A stretch of 64,000 nucleotides of DNA from Cercis canadensis (taxonomy: Eukaryota; Streptophyta; Magnoliopsida; Fabales; Fabaceae): the NCBI GenBank assembly GCA_003255065.1, contig QAOA01004065.1, positions 29,935-93,934 on the forward strand, in the 5' to 3' direction. A model generated the notes under the pieces. It saw nothing but the letters and a program-made list of their open reading frames with translations. It did no database searches and was not told the origin of the DNA. The position numbers and the translations under genes were made by a program. This document shows, piece after piece, positions 48,040-58,400 of the stretch. Position 1 is the first letter of the stretch. Every line of letters starts with the position of its first letter.

Positions 48040-48480
48040 CTTCCCTTTCACCCCTTTCTAAACCCTAAATCTCACATCCTCAACCTTAAATATTAAACCC
48101 TTAATCTTAAACTCAAATTTTAAACCCCAAATTCCTAACTCTAAACCCCAAACTCAAAAATAAAACTCAAAATCCTAAATTCAAAACCTTAACCCCAAAC
48201 CCTTAAACCACAAACTTCAAACTCTAAATCCATACCTTAAACCCTAAACTAAAAAAACTTCAAATCTTAAACTCATAACCCTAAACCCCAAACCAAAAAA
48301 AAACTCTAACTCCTAAATTTCAAACCCTAAATTTTAAACTCATAATCCAAATCCCTAAACCCTAAAGTCAAAAATAAAAATTCAACCCTAAATTTCACAT
48401 CTTCAACCCTAAATCTCAAACCCTTAATCCAAATCTCAAACCCTAACTCCTAACCCTAAACTCAAATCCCTAAACCCAAA
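48040..48480. repeat. Degenerate telomere-like array (CCCTAAA type), left arm
   Basis: AAACCCTAAA, AACCTTAAA, AAACCCCAAA and related 6-8-base units recur for about 440 bp. Plant telomere repeat is CCCTAAA, but units vary too much for a true telomere block. Confidence 0.8.
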
Positions 48481-48749
48481 TGCCGTTTTGACTCCTGAAA
48501 CGATGAAATTTGGCTAAAATCACGTGATGCGATGCTCGATTTGTGCTCCATTTCTGCCATGATGTAGTGTAAAAGAAGTGAAAATTCATTGCATAAATGG
48601 AACACCCAAAGTTGACCAGAAAAGGCAACAATGTCTGTTTTTGACAAGAGTACACTTTTCCAAATGGAAACGGCCTTCTAAGCAAAATGTGAGCTTTGCT
48701 CAGCACGTCGCGTGATTTTAGCCAAATTTCATCGTTCCGGGAGTCAAAA

Positions 48750-49120
48750 CAACATTTGGGTTTAGAGATTTAGGTTTAGGGTTAGGAGTTGGGGTTTGGG
48801 ATTTAGATTTAAGATTAAAGGTTTGAGATTTGGGGTTGAAGATGTGAGGTTTAGGGTTAGATTTTTAGTTTTGATTTTAGGGTTTAGGGATTTGGATTAT
48901 GAGTTTAGGATTTAAAGTTTGAAATTTAAGAGTTAGAGTTTTTTTTTGTTTAGGGTTTAGGGTTAAGAGTTTGTGGTTTAAGGATTTGGGGTTAAGGTTT
49001 TAAATTTAAGATTTAGAGTTTTATTTGAGTTTGGAGTTTAGGGTTTAAAATTTGAGTTTAAGATTAAAGGTTTAATATTTGAGGTTGAGGATGTGGGGTT
49101 TAGGGTGAAGGGAAGGGGTG
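48750..49120. repeat. Degenerate telomere-like array (TTTAGGG type), right arm
   Basis: TTTAGGGTT, TTTGGGGTT, TTTGAGTTT and related units, inverted with respect to the left-arm array. Confidence 0.8.
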
Positions 49121-49150
49121 AAGGGAAAGCGTAAAAAATTTTGTGCCTAA

Positions 49151-49360
49151 TATTCAAATATGCGTTTTTCTAAGGAAAACGCATATTTGAATATGCGTTT
49201 TCCTTAAGAAAACGCATATTTAAATATGCGTTTTCCTTAGAAAAACTCATATTCAAATACGCGTTTTCCTAAGGAAAACGCATATTCAAATATGCGTTTT
49301 CTTAAGAAAAACTCATATTCAAATACGCGTTTTCTTTAGAAAAACGCATATTTGAATATT
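49151..49360. repeat. Palindromic GCGTTTTCC repeat block, right arm
   Basis: About six units of the same roughly 36-bp motif, more than in the left arm. Confidence 0.9.
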
Positions 49361-49655
49361 AGACATAAAAAGACAGACCCATTTTGGTAAATATTTTGAA
49401 AAGTAACCTATTTTCGTATTTATTTTATAAAAAAGTATTATTTTGGTAAAAAAGCCCCCATTTTTTTTACATGTATTATTCATGTGAAATAACAATTATG
49501 TCTCTCATCTCATGTCATGCATTACTCAAGAAACTTTTACAATTAGTTTGGATTAAAAAAAAAAGAGATAAGATTTGGCAAGAAAAATGATAAAGCTAAG
49601 TGAATTGAATTAATGTAAGAGTAAGAGTGAGAGATTAGTTTGGAGAATCGCTTAC

Positions 49656-49757
49656 ATGAAGGTGCCTGAAGAAGGTGGGTGAGGGTGAAGAGAGTGAACT
49701 CCCTGAGGCTGCAATTGAAGCAATAGAACGAAGCGCAGAGGAAGCAGCGCGTTTCAT
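49656..49757 (-). CDS. Possible orphan first exon of an organelle-targeted protein
   Basis: ATG 49757 opens 34 codons rich in Ala, Ser and Arg with almost no acidic residues (starting MKRAASSALRSIAS), like a mitochondrial or plastid transit peptide. The frame ends at a consensus donor, CAT|GTAAGC, at 49655. No downstream exon is recognisable in the 200 bp before the foldback element. The codon composition differs from the surrounding AT-rich DNA. It may be the truncated 5' end of a host gene. An alternative upstream ATG at 49817 adds 20 codons. Confidence 0.4.
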
Positions 49758-49817
49758 CGCTATCTTTGTCTCTGATGAGTGTTGAGTGAAGAGTTGAGGT
49801 GAGAATTTTGGAAGCAA

Positions 49818-50329
49818 GAGCGTAGGTTATAAGCTTGGGGGTGAAGGAATTGGGTGTGCATCAACATGATGAATCAGTTACTAATTTAAAGATGAGGCAG
49901 AGCCTAGTGGTTTTCCCGGGTACAGTTTTTTTGCTTAGTTGTCAGAAAGTCCCAAACGCTATTTTTTCTTTTTTGGTCCTAATTCCCAAACGCTTCACTT
50001 TCTCGCTCCTTTGTCTTTTTGCACACCCATAAATGCTTATTACCCGGTAATCACAAATGCATGTTAATCTATTATCTACATCATATTGAAAAATTTTAAA
50101 ATATAAATACTTTAAATTTATGCAATATAGCAAAATTTAGATACTATTAAATATATACAACACAATGTACGATAGTATATTAACTACTAATGTGTAAGTG
50201 TAAGTAACATTAACTTTTAAAAATTTATTTATACTAAAAATAAAGACTATTTTTTCTGATATTTTCTGTACAGCTACCGTCTTGGAGTTATTAGATAATG
50301 TGTATTAGTGGTAGTGAAAAGTATATAAA
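49818..50329. other. AT-rich stretch, no gene seen
   Basis: Could hold the promoter of the minus-strand exon above. Nothing else is recognised. Confidence 0.45.
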
Positions 50330-50815
50330 AAAAATAATAATAAGTGATTAGGATTTCTTTTTTTGTTGATAAATGATGTAACATATTCATATATAGAGCA
50401 AATTACAAGTACCTCGTTTAGGATTTTGGTTTTCAAAATTAAGTACAACTTTGTTATTTTAATGTTCGCATGATAAATGGGCACAAAAATTATGTTGATA
50501 TATTATTTTGTAATTCAATTTACATTATTATTTTCTTTTTATACCTTTTAAAATAGCTTTTTCTTGTTTATTAAAATATATTGATCAATTATGGAAATTA
50601 AGAATGTCATGGATGCATGGATAATCCACTGTATTTTGGGGTTTTAGAATCTTTGATGAAATAATTTTTTTTTTGGTAAACTATGATGGAAGCACTTTTG
50701 TAGTCTCTAAAAGATTAAAAAAAAATTAGTGTCAAAGTTGAGATTAAAACGGAAGATATTTTGAACCATGCTTCATGATCAATCATATTTCTGTTGTTAG
50801 TTCAAATAATTAATA
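50330..50815. repeat. Segment duplicated at 54720-55200
   Basis: Starts AGTGATTAGGATTTC and leads directly into the first tandem unit, exactly as at 54730. The two copies differ by scattered substitutions. Confidence 0.85.
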
Positions 50816-51560
50816 AATTTTGGTAAATATATGGACCCAAAAAAAAAGTTTTCAATAAAAGCTATGTGTATATCAAATTCGCCATAGCATAGACTAAAAA
50901 CTTTAGAGAAGATAGTTCCAAAATCAACTTGGAAATGTCTCTATCTTTCTTAGTATTCAAAAATTTCTTTCAAATGTACATTCATATGTATCAATCAATT
51001 TTTGCATAATGATGGATGCTACATGTAGGTAGAAATATAAATAATGGACTCTGTGTAGGTCCTATCAATAGAAATCACATATCAATTGAAATTAAATATT
51101 TATGCTTAAATATTGTAGTACTTATGGAATGTAAAAAAAATTGATATTGTATTTTAGCCCTAGGAGTTGATCACTCTTTTGAGTCTTATTTACCTTAAGT
51201 TTTTAGGTCACCAAAAAAAAAATATTTTTAAATATGGAGACTATTACTCTAATAGACATATATAATAAGAAAAAAGTTAAAAAAAAATAAAATAAGCAAA
51301 ATGAGTCTTATAGGTAAACCAATTTTGACATGTCTTCTGAGAGTAATATTTTGAGTGCTTTCAAGATATTTTGAGTCACTAGAAGTAGGTCTACAAGTGT
51401 TGCCTTCCAATTATTAATCATTAAAGCCCATGGAGAAAAGGTCAAAACGATAGGAAAAGAAGTAGAAAAAATACATGGGAAGCACAAAGAAAAAAAAAAA
51501 GAACATAAAATTATTATAGGCTTTCAAGACCTAAATGATCCCAACCTAAAATGACATATG

Positions 51561-51703
51561 TATTTTATTTTATTTTTTCTCATTAGAGGTTACACAATAA
51601 AATGTAATCTATTTCTCTCAAAATCTCACATCTTAATAAGATTTGAACCCGATACATATATAATGAAATGCCAATTGCGTTTAACTATTGAGATGTCTTC
51701 TTA
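51561..51703 (-). mobile_element. tRNA-SINE-like segment, array 1 unit 1
   Basis: Read on minus: an A-box-like TAGTTAAACGC, 27 bp further a B-box GGGTTCAAATC, then an A-rich tail after CTCTAATGA. The boxes fit RNA polymerase III promoters of tRNA-derived SINEs (B box GWTCRANNC). Every tandem unit has one copy at the same place, so it predates the amplification. Confidence 0.45.
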
Positions 51704-52524
51704 GAGCGAAATGCAATTTATTAATGACCTACGAAACAGTCAATGAGCAAGATCGTGGAAGCCAAATATTTCTATTATATGATGTTGATACCCAAATTTT
51801 GGTAAATATATGGACCAAAATAAAAGCTTTTCAATAAAAGCTATGTGGATATCAAATTTGACATAGCATAGACTAAAGACTTTAGAGAAGATAGTTCCAA
51901 AATCGACTTGGAAATGTCTCTATCTTTCTTAGTATTCAAAAATTTCTTTGAAATGTACATTCATCTGTATCAATCAATTTTTGCATAATGATGGATGCTA
52001 CATGCAGGTAGAAATATAAATAATGGACTCTGTGTAGGTCCTATCAATTGAAATCACATATTTATGCTTAAATATTGTTGTACTTATGGAATGTATAAAA
52101 ATTGATATTGTATTTTAGCCCTAGGAGTTGGTCACTCTTTTGAGTCTTATTTACCTTAAGTTTTTAGGTCACCTAAAAAAAATATTTTTATATATGAAGA
52201 ATATTACTCTAATAGACATATATAATAAGAAAAAAATAAAAAATAAGAAAAACGAGTCTTATAGGTAAACCTACTTTGACATGTCTTTTGAGAGTAATAT
52301 TTTAAGTGCTTTCAAGATATTTTGAGTCACTAGAGGTAGGTCTACAAGTGTTGCCTTCCAATTACTAATCATTAAAGCCCATGGAGAAAAGGTCAAAAAC
52401 AATAGGAAAAGAAGAAGAAAAAATACATGGAAAGAGCAAAGAAAAAAAAAAGGAACCCAAAAAAAAAGAACATAAAATTATTATAGGCTTTCAAGAACTA
52501 AATGAACCCAACCTAAAATGACAT

Positions 52525-52660
52525 GCATTTTTTTTGGTCATTAGAGGTTACACAATAAAAGGTAATTTATTTCTCTCAAAATCTCACATCTCAATGAGAT
52601 TTGAACCTGATACATATATAATGAAATGCCAATTGCGTTTAACTATTGAGATGTCTTCTT
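52525..52660 (-). mobile_element. tRNA-SINE-like segment, array 1 unit 2
   Basis: B box AGGTTCAAATC is kept, with a shorter A-rich tail. Confidence 0.45.
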
Positions 52661-53116
52661 AGAGCGAAATGCAATTTATTAATGACCTATGAAACAGTCA
52701 ATGAGCAAGATCGTGGAAGCCAAATATTTCTATTATATGATGTTAATACCTAAATTTTGGTAAATATATGGACCCAAATAAAAGCTTTTCAATAAAAGCT
52801 ATGTGGATATCAAATTTGACATAGCATAGACTAAAGACTTTAGAGAAGATAGTTCCAAAATCGACTTGGAAATGTCTCTATCTTTCTTAGTATTCGGAAA
52901 TTTCTTTGAAATGTACATTCATCTGTATCAATCAATTTTTGCATAANAGGTCTACAAGTGTTGCCTTCCAATTACTAATCATTAAAGCCCATGGAGAAAA
53001 GGTCAAAAATGTTAGGAAAAGAAGAAGAAAAAAATACATGGGAAGAGCAAAGAAAAAAAAAAAATTATTATAGGCTTTCAAGAACTAAATGATCCCAACC
53101 TAAAATGACATATGCA

Positions 53117-53250
53117 TTTTTTTTTTGTCATTAGAGGTTACACAATAAAAGGTAATCTATTTCTCTCAAAATCTCACATCTCAATGAGATTTGAACCGGA
53201 TACCTCTATAATGAAATGTCAATTGCATTAACTATTGAGATGTCTTCTTA
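53117..53250 (-). mobile_element. tRNA-SINE-like segment, array 1 unit 3
   Basis: B box CGGTTCAAATC is kept; the A-box-like stretch is damaged (TAGTTAATGC). Confidence 0.4.
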
Positions 53251-53591
53251 GAGTGACATGTAATTTATTAATGACCTTTGAAACATTCAATGAGCAAGAT
53301 CGTGGATGCCAAATATTTCTATTATATCATGTTGATACCCAAATTTTGGTAAATATATGGACCCAAATAAAAGCTTTTCAATAAAAGCTATGTAGATATC
53401 AAATTCGCCATAACATAAATTAAAGACTTCAGAGAAGACAGTTCCAAAATCGACATGGAAATGTCTCTATCTTTCTTAGTATTCGGAAATTTCTTTGAAA
53501 TGTACATTCATCTGTATCAATCAATTTTTGCATAATGATGGATACTACATGTAGGTAGAAATATAAATAATGGACTCTGTGTAGGTCCTAT

Positions 53592-54002
53592 GGTGACGTG
53601 AAAATGTGTGTCTCAATTGCAGAATTAAGGGAGATGAATTCGGCGAGCAGCAAATTTCGTCTCCGACGGTAAGAGGAAGACGAAGGTAGTTGGGCGTGAA
53701 TGAGAAAGTGGTATACTGCAGTGAATGAGAAAGAAGAGATCAGATTTGGAAACAAAAATATCAGAGACTCGTACGCAATTGGAGTTGACTTGACTTTCTG
53801 AAGCTCATCTATTTTGTTGGCCCAAAACTTTCCATGCCTCAAATATTGTAAAGAGTAAAAATGCAAAAACACCATTTCTATTTTAATATTGTTTTTTTAT
53901 TTTTTATAAATGAACATAATTGAACTTTAAGTATGTGTTTTAATTTTTTTATTACATAATAACAAAAGTTTATTTTTTAGCCATGAATTACAAGAAAGTT
54001 GA
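53592..54002. other. Unique insertion between the arrays, exon-like but unrecognised
   Basis: The repeat unit is interrupted after TGTAGGTCCTAT. The less AT-rich segment 53592-53875 is open on minus for 95 codons with no domain I recognise. On plus it shows a TTGCAG acceptor-like site (53623) and a GGTAAGAGG donor-like site (53669). Confidence 0.35.
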
Positions 54003-54165
54003 AATTTCTTATCTCTTGCAAATTACTAAACCATACCTTGTTCATCCATGTTATATGAACAATTTTCAGGAAATTCAATTTCTAATTTCTTATCTCTTGC
54101 AAATTACTAAACCATACCTTGTTCATCCATGTTATATGAACAATTTTCAGGAAATTCAATTTCTA
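54003..54165. repeat. Perfect two-copy 81-bp tandem duplication
   Basis: The stretch starting AATTTCTTATCTCTTGC at 54003 is repeated at 54084 without visible differences, so it is recent. Confidence 0.95.
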
Positions 54166-54209
54166 TCTATGCCAATTAAAAATTTAGTAATTAAAATAAT
54201 AGAAATTTA

Positions 54210-54540
54210 GAAATTCTAATTTTTAGTGGACTTTTCTTAACAACTTCATATTTTTTTGGTACAGAAATAGGGCACAAGGACCAAAACGAAAGAAATTACA
54301 ACTCAAAATCAAGACTTTTAAATTTTACCCAAAAAAAAAAATCAAAACCCCCATTTTTTTTTACATGTATTATTAATAACAATTATGTCTGTCATGTCAT
54401 GCATTACTCAATAATTGAGAAAGAGATGGAAGGATTGGACCCGCAGATGCATATGAATTATGTGATCTATGGTACAACTTTATCTACGAAATGGGGGAAA
54501 GAGATAAGATTTAGAAAGAAAAATTTCAGTTATAAGGATT
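54210..54540. repeat. Segment duplicated at 58070-58400
   Basis: Shared landmarks are TTTTTAGTGG, AAAACGAAAGAAATTACAAC, AACCCCCATTTTTTTTTAC and GTCATGCATTACTCAA. The AACCCCCATTTT end also occurs right after the foldback element (49454). Confidence 0.85.
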
Positions 54541-54719
54541 TCTATTTGGTCTAATGAAAGAGAGATTGTTATAGCAAGGCCCACCACCACAAACCAACAA
54601 GGCCAAAGGCTTGGGCCTTGGTTTGATATAATTTTCTTAACTTGATTTAATTATGTGAGACTTGTATATAAATGCAATTTGAGATTTTTATTTAAAGATC
54701 TATTCATTACATTAATATA

Positions 54720-55200
54720 AAAAAAAAAAAAGTGATTAGGATTTTTTTTTGTTGATAAATGATGTAACATATTCATATATAGAGCAAATTACAAGTACCT
54801 CGTTTAGGATTTTGGTTTTCAAAATTATGTACACCTTTGTTATTTTAATGTTAGCATGATAAATGGGCACAAAAATTGTGTTGATATACTATTTTGTAAT
54901 TCAGTTTACATTATTATTTTATTTTTATACCTTTTAAAATAGCTTTTTCTCATTTATTAAAATCTATTGATCAATTATGGAAATTAGGAATGTCATGCAT
55001 GCATGGATAATCCACTGTATTTTGGGGTTTTAAAATCTTTGATGAAATATATTGTTTTGGTAAACTATGATGAAAACACTTTTTTAGTCCCTGAAAGATT
55101 AAAAAAAAAATTAGCGTCAAAATTGAGATTAAAACGGAACATATTTTGAACCATGCTTCATGATCAATTATATTTTTGTTGTTAGTTCAAATAATTAATA
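54720..55200. repeat. Copy of segment 50330-50815
   Basis: Leads into array 2 as its partner leads into array 1, so the two arrays share an origin as one larger duplication. Confidence 0.85.
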
Positions 55201-55926
55201 AATTTTGGTAAATATATGGACCCAAATAAAAGCTTTTCAATACAAGCTATGTGGATATCAAATTTGCCATAGCATAGACTAAAGACTTTAGAGAAGACAG
55301 TTTTAAAATCGACTTGGAAATGTCTCTATCTTTCTTAGTATTTGGAAATTTCTTTGAAATGTACCTTCATCTGTATCATTCAATTTTTGCATAATTAATG
55401 ATGGATGTTACATGTAGGTAGAAATATAAATAGTGGACTCTGTGTAGGTCTTATCAATTGAAATCACATATTTATGCTTAAATATTGCAGTACTTATGGA
55501 ATGTATAAAAATTGATATTGTATTTTAGCCCTAGGAGTTGGTCACTCCTTTGAGTCTTATTTACCTTAAGTTTTTAGGTCACCTAAAAAAATATTTTTAT
55601 ATATGGAGAGTATTACTCTAATAAACATATATAATAAGAAAAAAATAAAAAATAAGGAAAATGAGTCTTATAGGTAAACCTACTTTGACATGTCTTCTGA
55701 GAGTAATATTTTGAGCGCTTTCAAAATATTTTGAGTCGCTAGAGGTAGGTCTACTGGTGTTGCCTTCCAATTACTAATCATTAAAGTCCATGGAGAAAAG
55801 GTCAAAAACAATAGGAAAAGAAGAAGAAAAAATACATAGGAAGCACAAAGAAAAAAAAAAAAAAAAAAATAAAATTATTATAGGCTTTCAAGAACTAAAT
55901 GATCTCAACCTAAAATGACATATGCA

Positions 55927-56067
55927 TTTTTTATTTTTTTTTGTCATTAGAGGTTACACAATAAAAGGTAATCTATTTATCTCAAAATCTCACATCTCGA
56001 TGAGATTTGAACCCGATACATCTATAATGAAATGCCAATTGCGTTTAACTATTGAGATGTCTTCTTA
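55927..56067 (-). mobile_element. tRNA-SINE-like segment, array 2 unit 1
   Basis: Both boxes are intact (TAGTTAAACGC, GGGTTCAAATC). Confidence 0.45.
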
Positions 56068-56885
56068 GAGCAACATGCAATTTATTAATGACCTATGAAA
56101 CATTGAATGAGCAAGATCGTGAATGCCAAATATTTCTATTATGAGATGTTGATACCCAAAATTTGGTAAATATATGGACCCAAATAAAAGCTTTTCAATA
56201 AAAGCTATGTGGATATCAAATTTGCCATAGCATAGACTAAAGACTTTAGAGAAGACAGTTTCAAAATCGACTTGGAAATGTCTCTATCTTTCTTAGTATT
56301 CAGAAATTTCTTTGAAATGTACATTCATCTGTATCATTCAATTTTTGCATAATTAATGATGGATGTTACATGTAGGTAGAAATATAAATAGTGGACTCTG
56401 TGTAGGTCTTATCAATTGAAATCACATATTTATGCTTAAATATTGTAGTACTTATGGAATGTATAAAAATTGATATTGTAATTTAGCCCTAGGAGTTGGT
56501 CACTCTTTTGAGTCTTATTTACCTTAAGTTTTTAGGTCACCTAAAAAAATATTTTTATATATGGAGAGTATTACTCTAATAAACATATATAATAAGAAAA
56601 AAATAAAAAATAAGGAAAATGAGTCTTATAGGTAAACCTACTTTGACATGTCTTCTGAGAGTAATATTTTAAGCGCTTTCAAAATATTTTGAGTCGCTAG
56701 AAGTAGGTCTACTGGTGTTGCCTTCCAATTACTAATCAGTACAGTCCATGGAGAAAAGGTCAAAAACAATAGGAAAAGAAGAAGAAAAAATACATAGGAA
56801 GCACAAAGAAAAAAAAAAAAAAAAAGAACATAAAATTATTATAGGCTTTCAAGAACTAAATGATCTCAACCTAAAATGACATATG

Positions 56886-57028
56886 CTTTTTTTTTTTTTT
56901 TTTGTCATTAGAGGTTACACAATAAAAGGTAATCTATTTATCTCAAAATCTCACATCTCGATGAGATTTAAACCCGATACATCTATAATGAAATGCCAAT
57001 TGCGTTTAACTATTGAGATGTCTTATTA
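56886..57028 (-). mobile_element. tRNA-SINE-like segment, array 2 unit 2
   Basis: B box is mutated to GGGTTTAAATC; long A-rich tail. Confidence 0.4.
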
Positions 57029-57847
57029 GAGCAACATGCAATTTATTAATAACCTATGAAACATTGAATGAGCAAGATCGTGAATGCCAAATATTTCTAT
57101 TATAAGATGTTGATACCCAAAATTTGGTAAATATATGGACGCAAATAAAAGCTTTTCAATAAAAGCTATGTGGATATCAAATTTGCCATAGCATAAACTA
57201 AAGACTTTAGAGAAGACAGTTTCAAAATCGACTTGAAAATGTCTCTATCTTTCTTAGTATTCGGAATTTTCTTTGAAATGTACATTCATCCGTATCATTC
57301 AATTTTTGCATAATTAATGATGGATGTTACATGTAGGTAGAAATATAAATAGTGGACTTTGTGTAGGTCTTATCAATTGAAATCACATATTTATGCTTAA
57401 ATATTGTAGTACTTATGGAATGTATAAAAATTGATATTGTAATTTAGCCCTAGGAGTTGGTCACTCTTTTGAGTCTTATTTACCTTAAGTTTTTAGGTCA
57501 CCTAAAAAAATATTTTTATATATGGAGAGTATTACTCTAATAGACATATATAATAAGAAAAAAAAATAAAAAATAAGAAAAATGAGTCTTATAGGTAAAC
57601 CTACTTTGACATGTCTTCTGAGAGTAATATTTTGAGTGCTTTCAAAATATTTTGAGTAGCTAGAGGTAGGTCTACTGGTGTTGCCTTCCAATTACTTATC
57701 ATTAAAGTCCATGGAGAAAAGGTCAAAAACAATAGGAAAAGAAGAAGAAAAAATACATGGGAAGCACAAAGAAAAAAAAAAAAAAAAAACCATAAAATTA
57801 TTATAGGCTTTCAAGAACTAAATGATCCCAACCTAAAATGACATATG

Positions 57848-57995
57848 CATTTGTTTTTTTTTTTTCTTTGCCATTAGAGGTTACACAATAAAAGGTAATC
57901 TATTTATCTCAAAATCTCACATCTCGATGAGATTTGAACCCGATACATCTATAATGAAATGCCAATCGCGTTTAACTATTGAGATGTCTTCTTAG
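57848..57995 (-). mobile_element. tRNA-SINE-like segment, array 2 unit 3
   Basis: B box is intact; one base differs beside the A box. Confidence 0.45.
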
Positions 57996-58069
57996 AGCAA
58001 CATGCAATTTATTAATGACCTATGAAACATAACTAAAAGATCGTGGATGCCAAATATTTCTTTTATATG

Positions 58070-58400
58070 ATGTTGGTACCCAAATTTCTACTTTTTAGTG
58101 GGCTTTTCTTCACAACTTCATATTTTTTTTTTTGGTACAGAACAAAACGAAAGAAATTACAACTCAAAATCAAGGCATTTAAATTTTACCTAAAAAAAAA
58201 AATATCAGAACCCCCATTTTTTTTTACATGTATTATTCATGTGGAATAACAATTATGTCTATCATGTCATGCATTACTCAATAAATGAGAAAGAGATAAG
58301 ATTTGGAAAGATTGGACTCGCACATGCATATGAACTTTGAAATGGGGGAAAGAGATAAGATTTTGAAAGAGATAAGATTTCTATATGGTAGTGAATGAGA
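58070..58400. repeat. Copy of segment 54210-54540
   Basis: Closes array 2 immediately after the truncated unit at 58072. Confidence 0.85.

Larger units (their letters stand above)
47753..49456. mobile_element. 1.7-kb foldback element with palindromic and telomere-like repeats
   Basis: It begins GGCTTTTTTACCAAAATAATAC-like sequence (first 20 bases paired) and ends with the inverse. Left arm 47753 to about 48533 and right arm from about 48701 to 49456 pair; the centre is about 170 bp. Arms contain, outside to inside, an AT-rich end, a block of CGTTTTCCTAAGGAAAACG palindromes, and a degenerate CCCTAAA-type array (TTTAGGG in the other arm). No coding region is convincing. The GGC start resembles the Mutator MITE at 39609, but the flanks (CTTTTCCTC left, CCCATTTTT right) do not match, so the class is uncertain. 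Confidence 0.85.
50816..53591. repeat. Tandem array 1 of a roughly 960-bp repeat
   Basis: Units begin near AATTTTGGTAAATATATGG at 50816, 51795, 52753 and 53340, giving periods of 979 and 958 bp. The third is shortened to 587 bp because about 370 bp are missing at the N at 52947. The last is cut at 53591. Non-coding. Confidence 0.9.
55201..58072. repeat. Tandem array 2 of the roughly 960-bp repeat, three units
   Basis: Units start near 55201, 56159 and 57121 (periods 958 and 962 bp). Units within array 2 share features such as TAATTAATGATGGATG that array 1 lacks, so they expanded after the arrays separated. Confidence 0.9.

Noticed and set aside
48462..48706. Minus-strand frames of 61 and 78 codons in the foldback centre
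   Set aside because: Short, overlapping, without domains, and partly in the inverted arms.
48040..49120. True telomere or interstitial telomere block
   Set aside because: Units are too variable and mirror-arranged within one transposon-like foldback.
47851..49360. CRISPR-like array
   Set aside because: Regular palindromic units exist, but there are no unique spacers and this is plant nuclear DNA.
57485..57691. Minus-strand frame with hydrophobic stretch in the tandem array
   Set aside because: It is not kept open in the other units of the same array.
51561..57995. tRNA genes
   Set aside because: B-box motifs are present, but no cloverleaf or acceptor stem can be drawn; SINE-like is the better reading.
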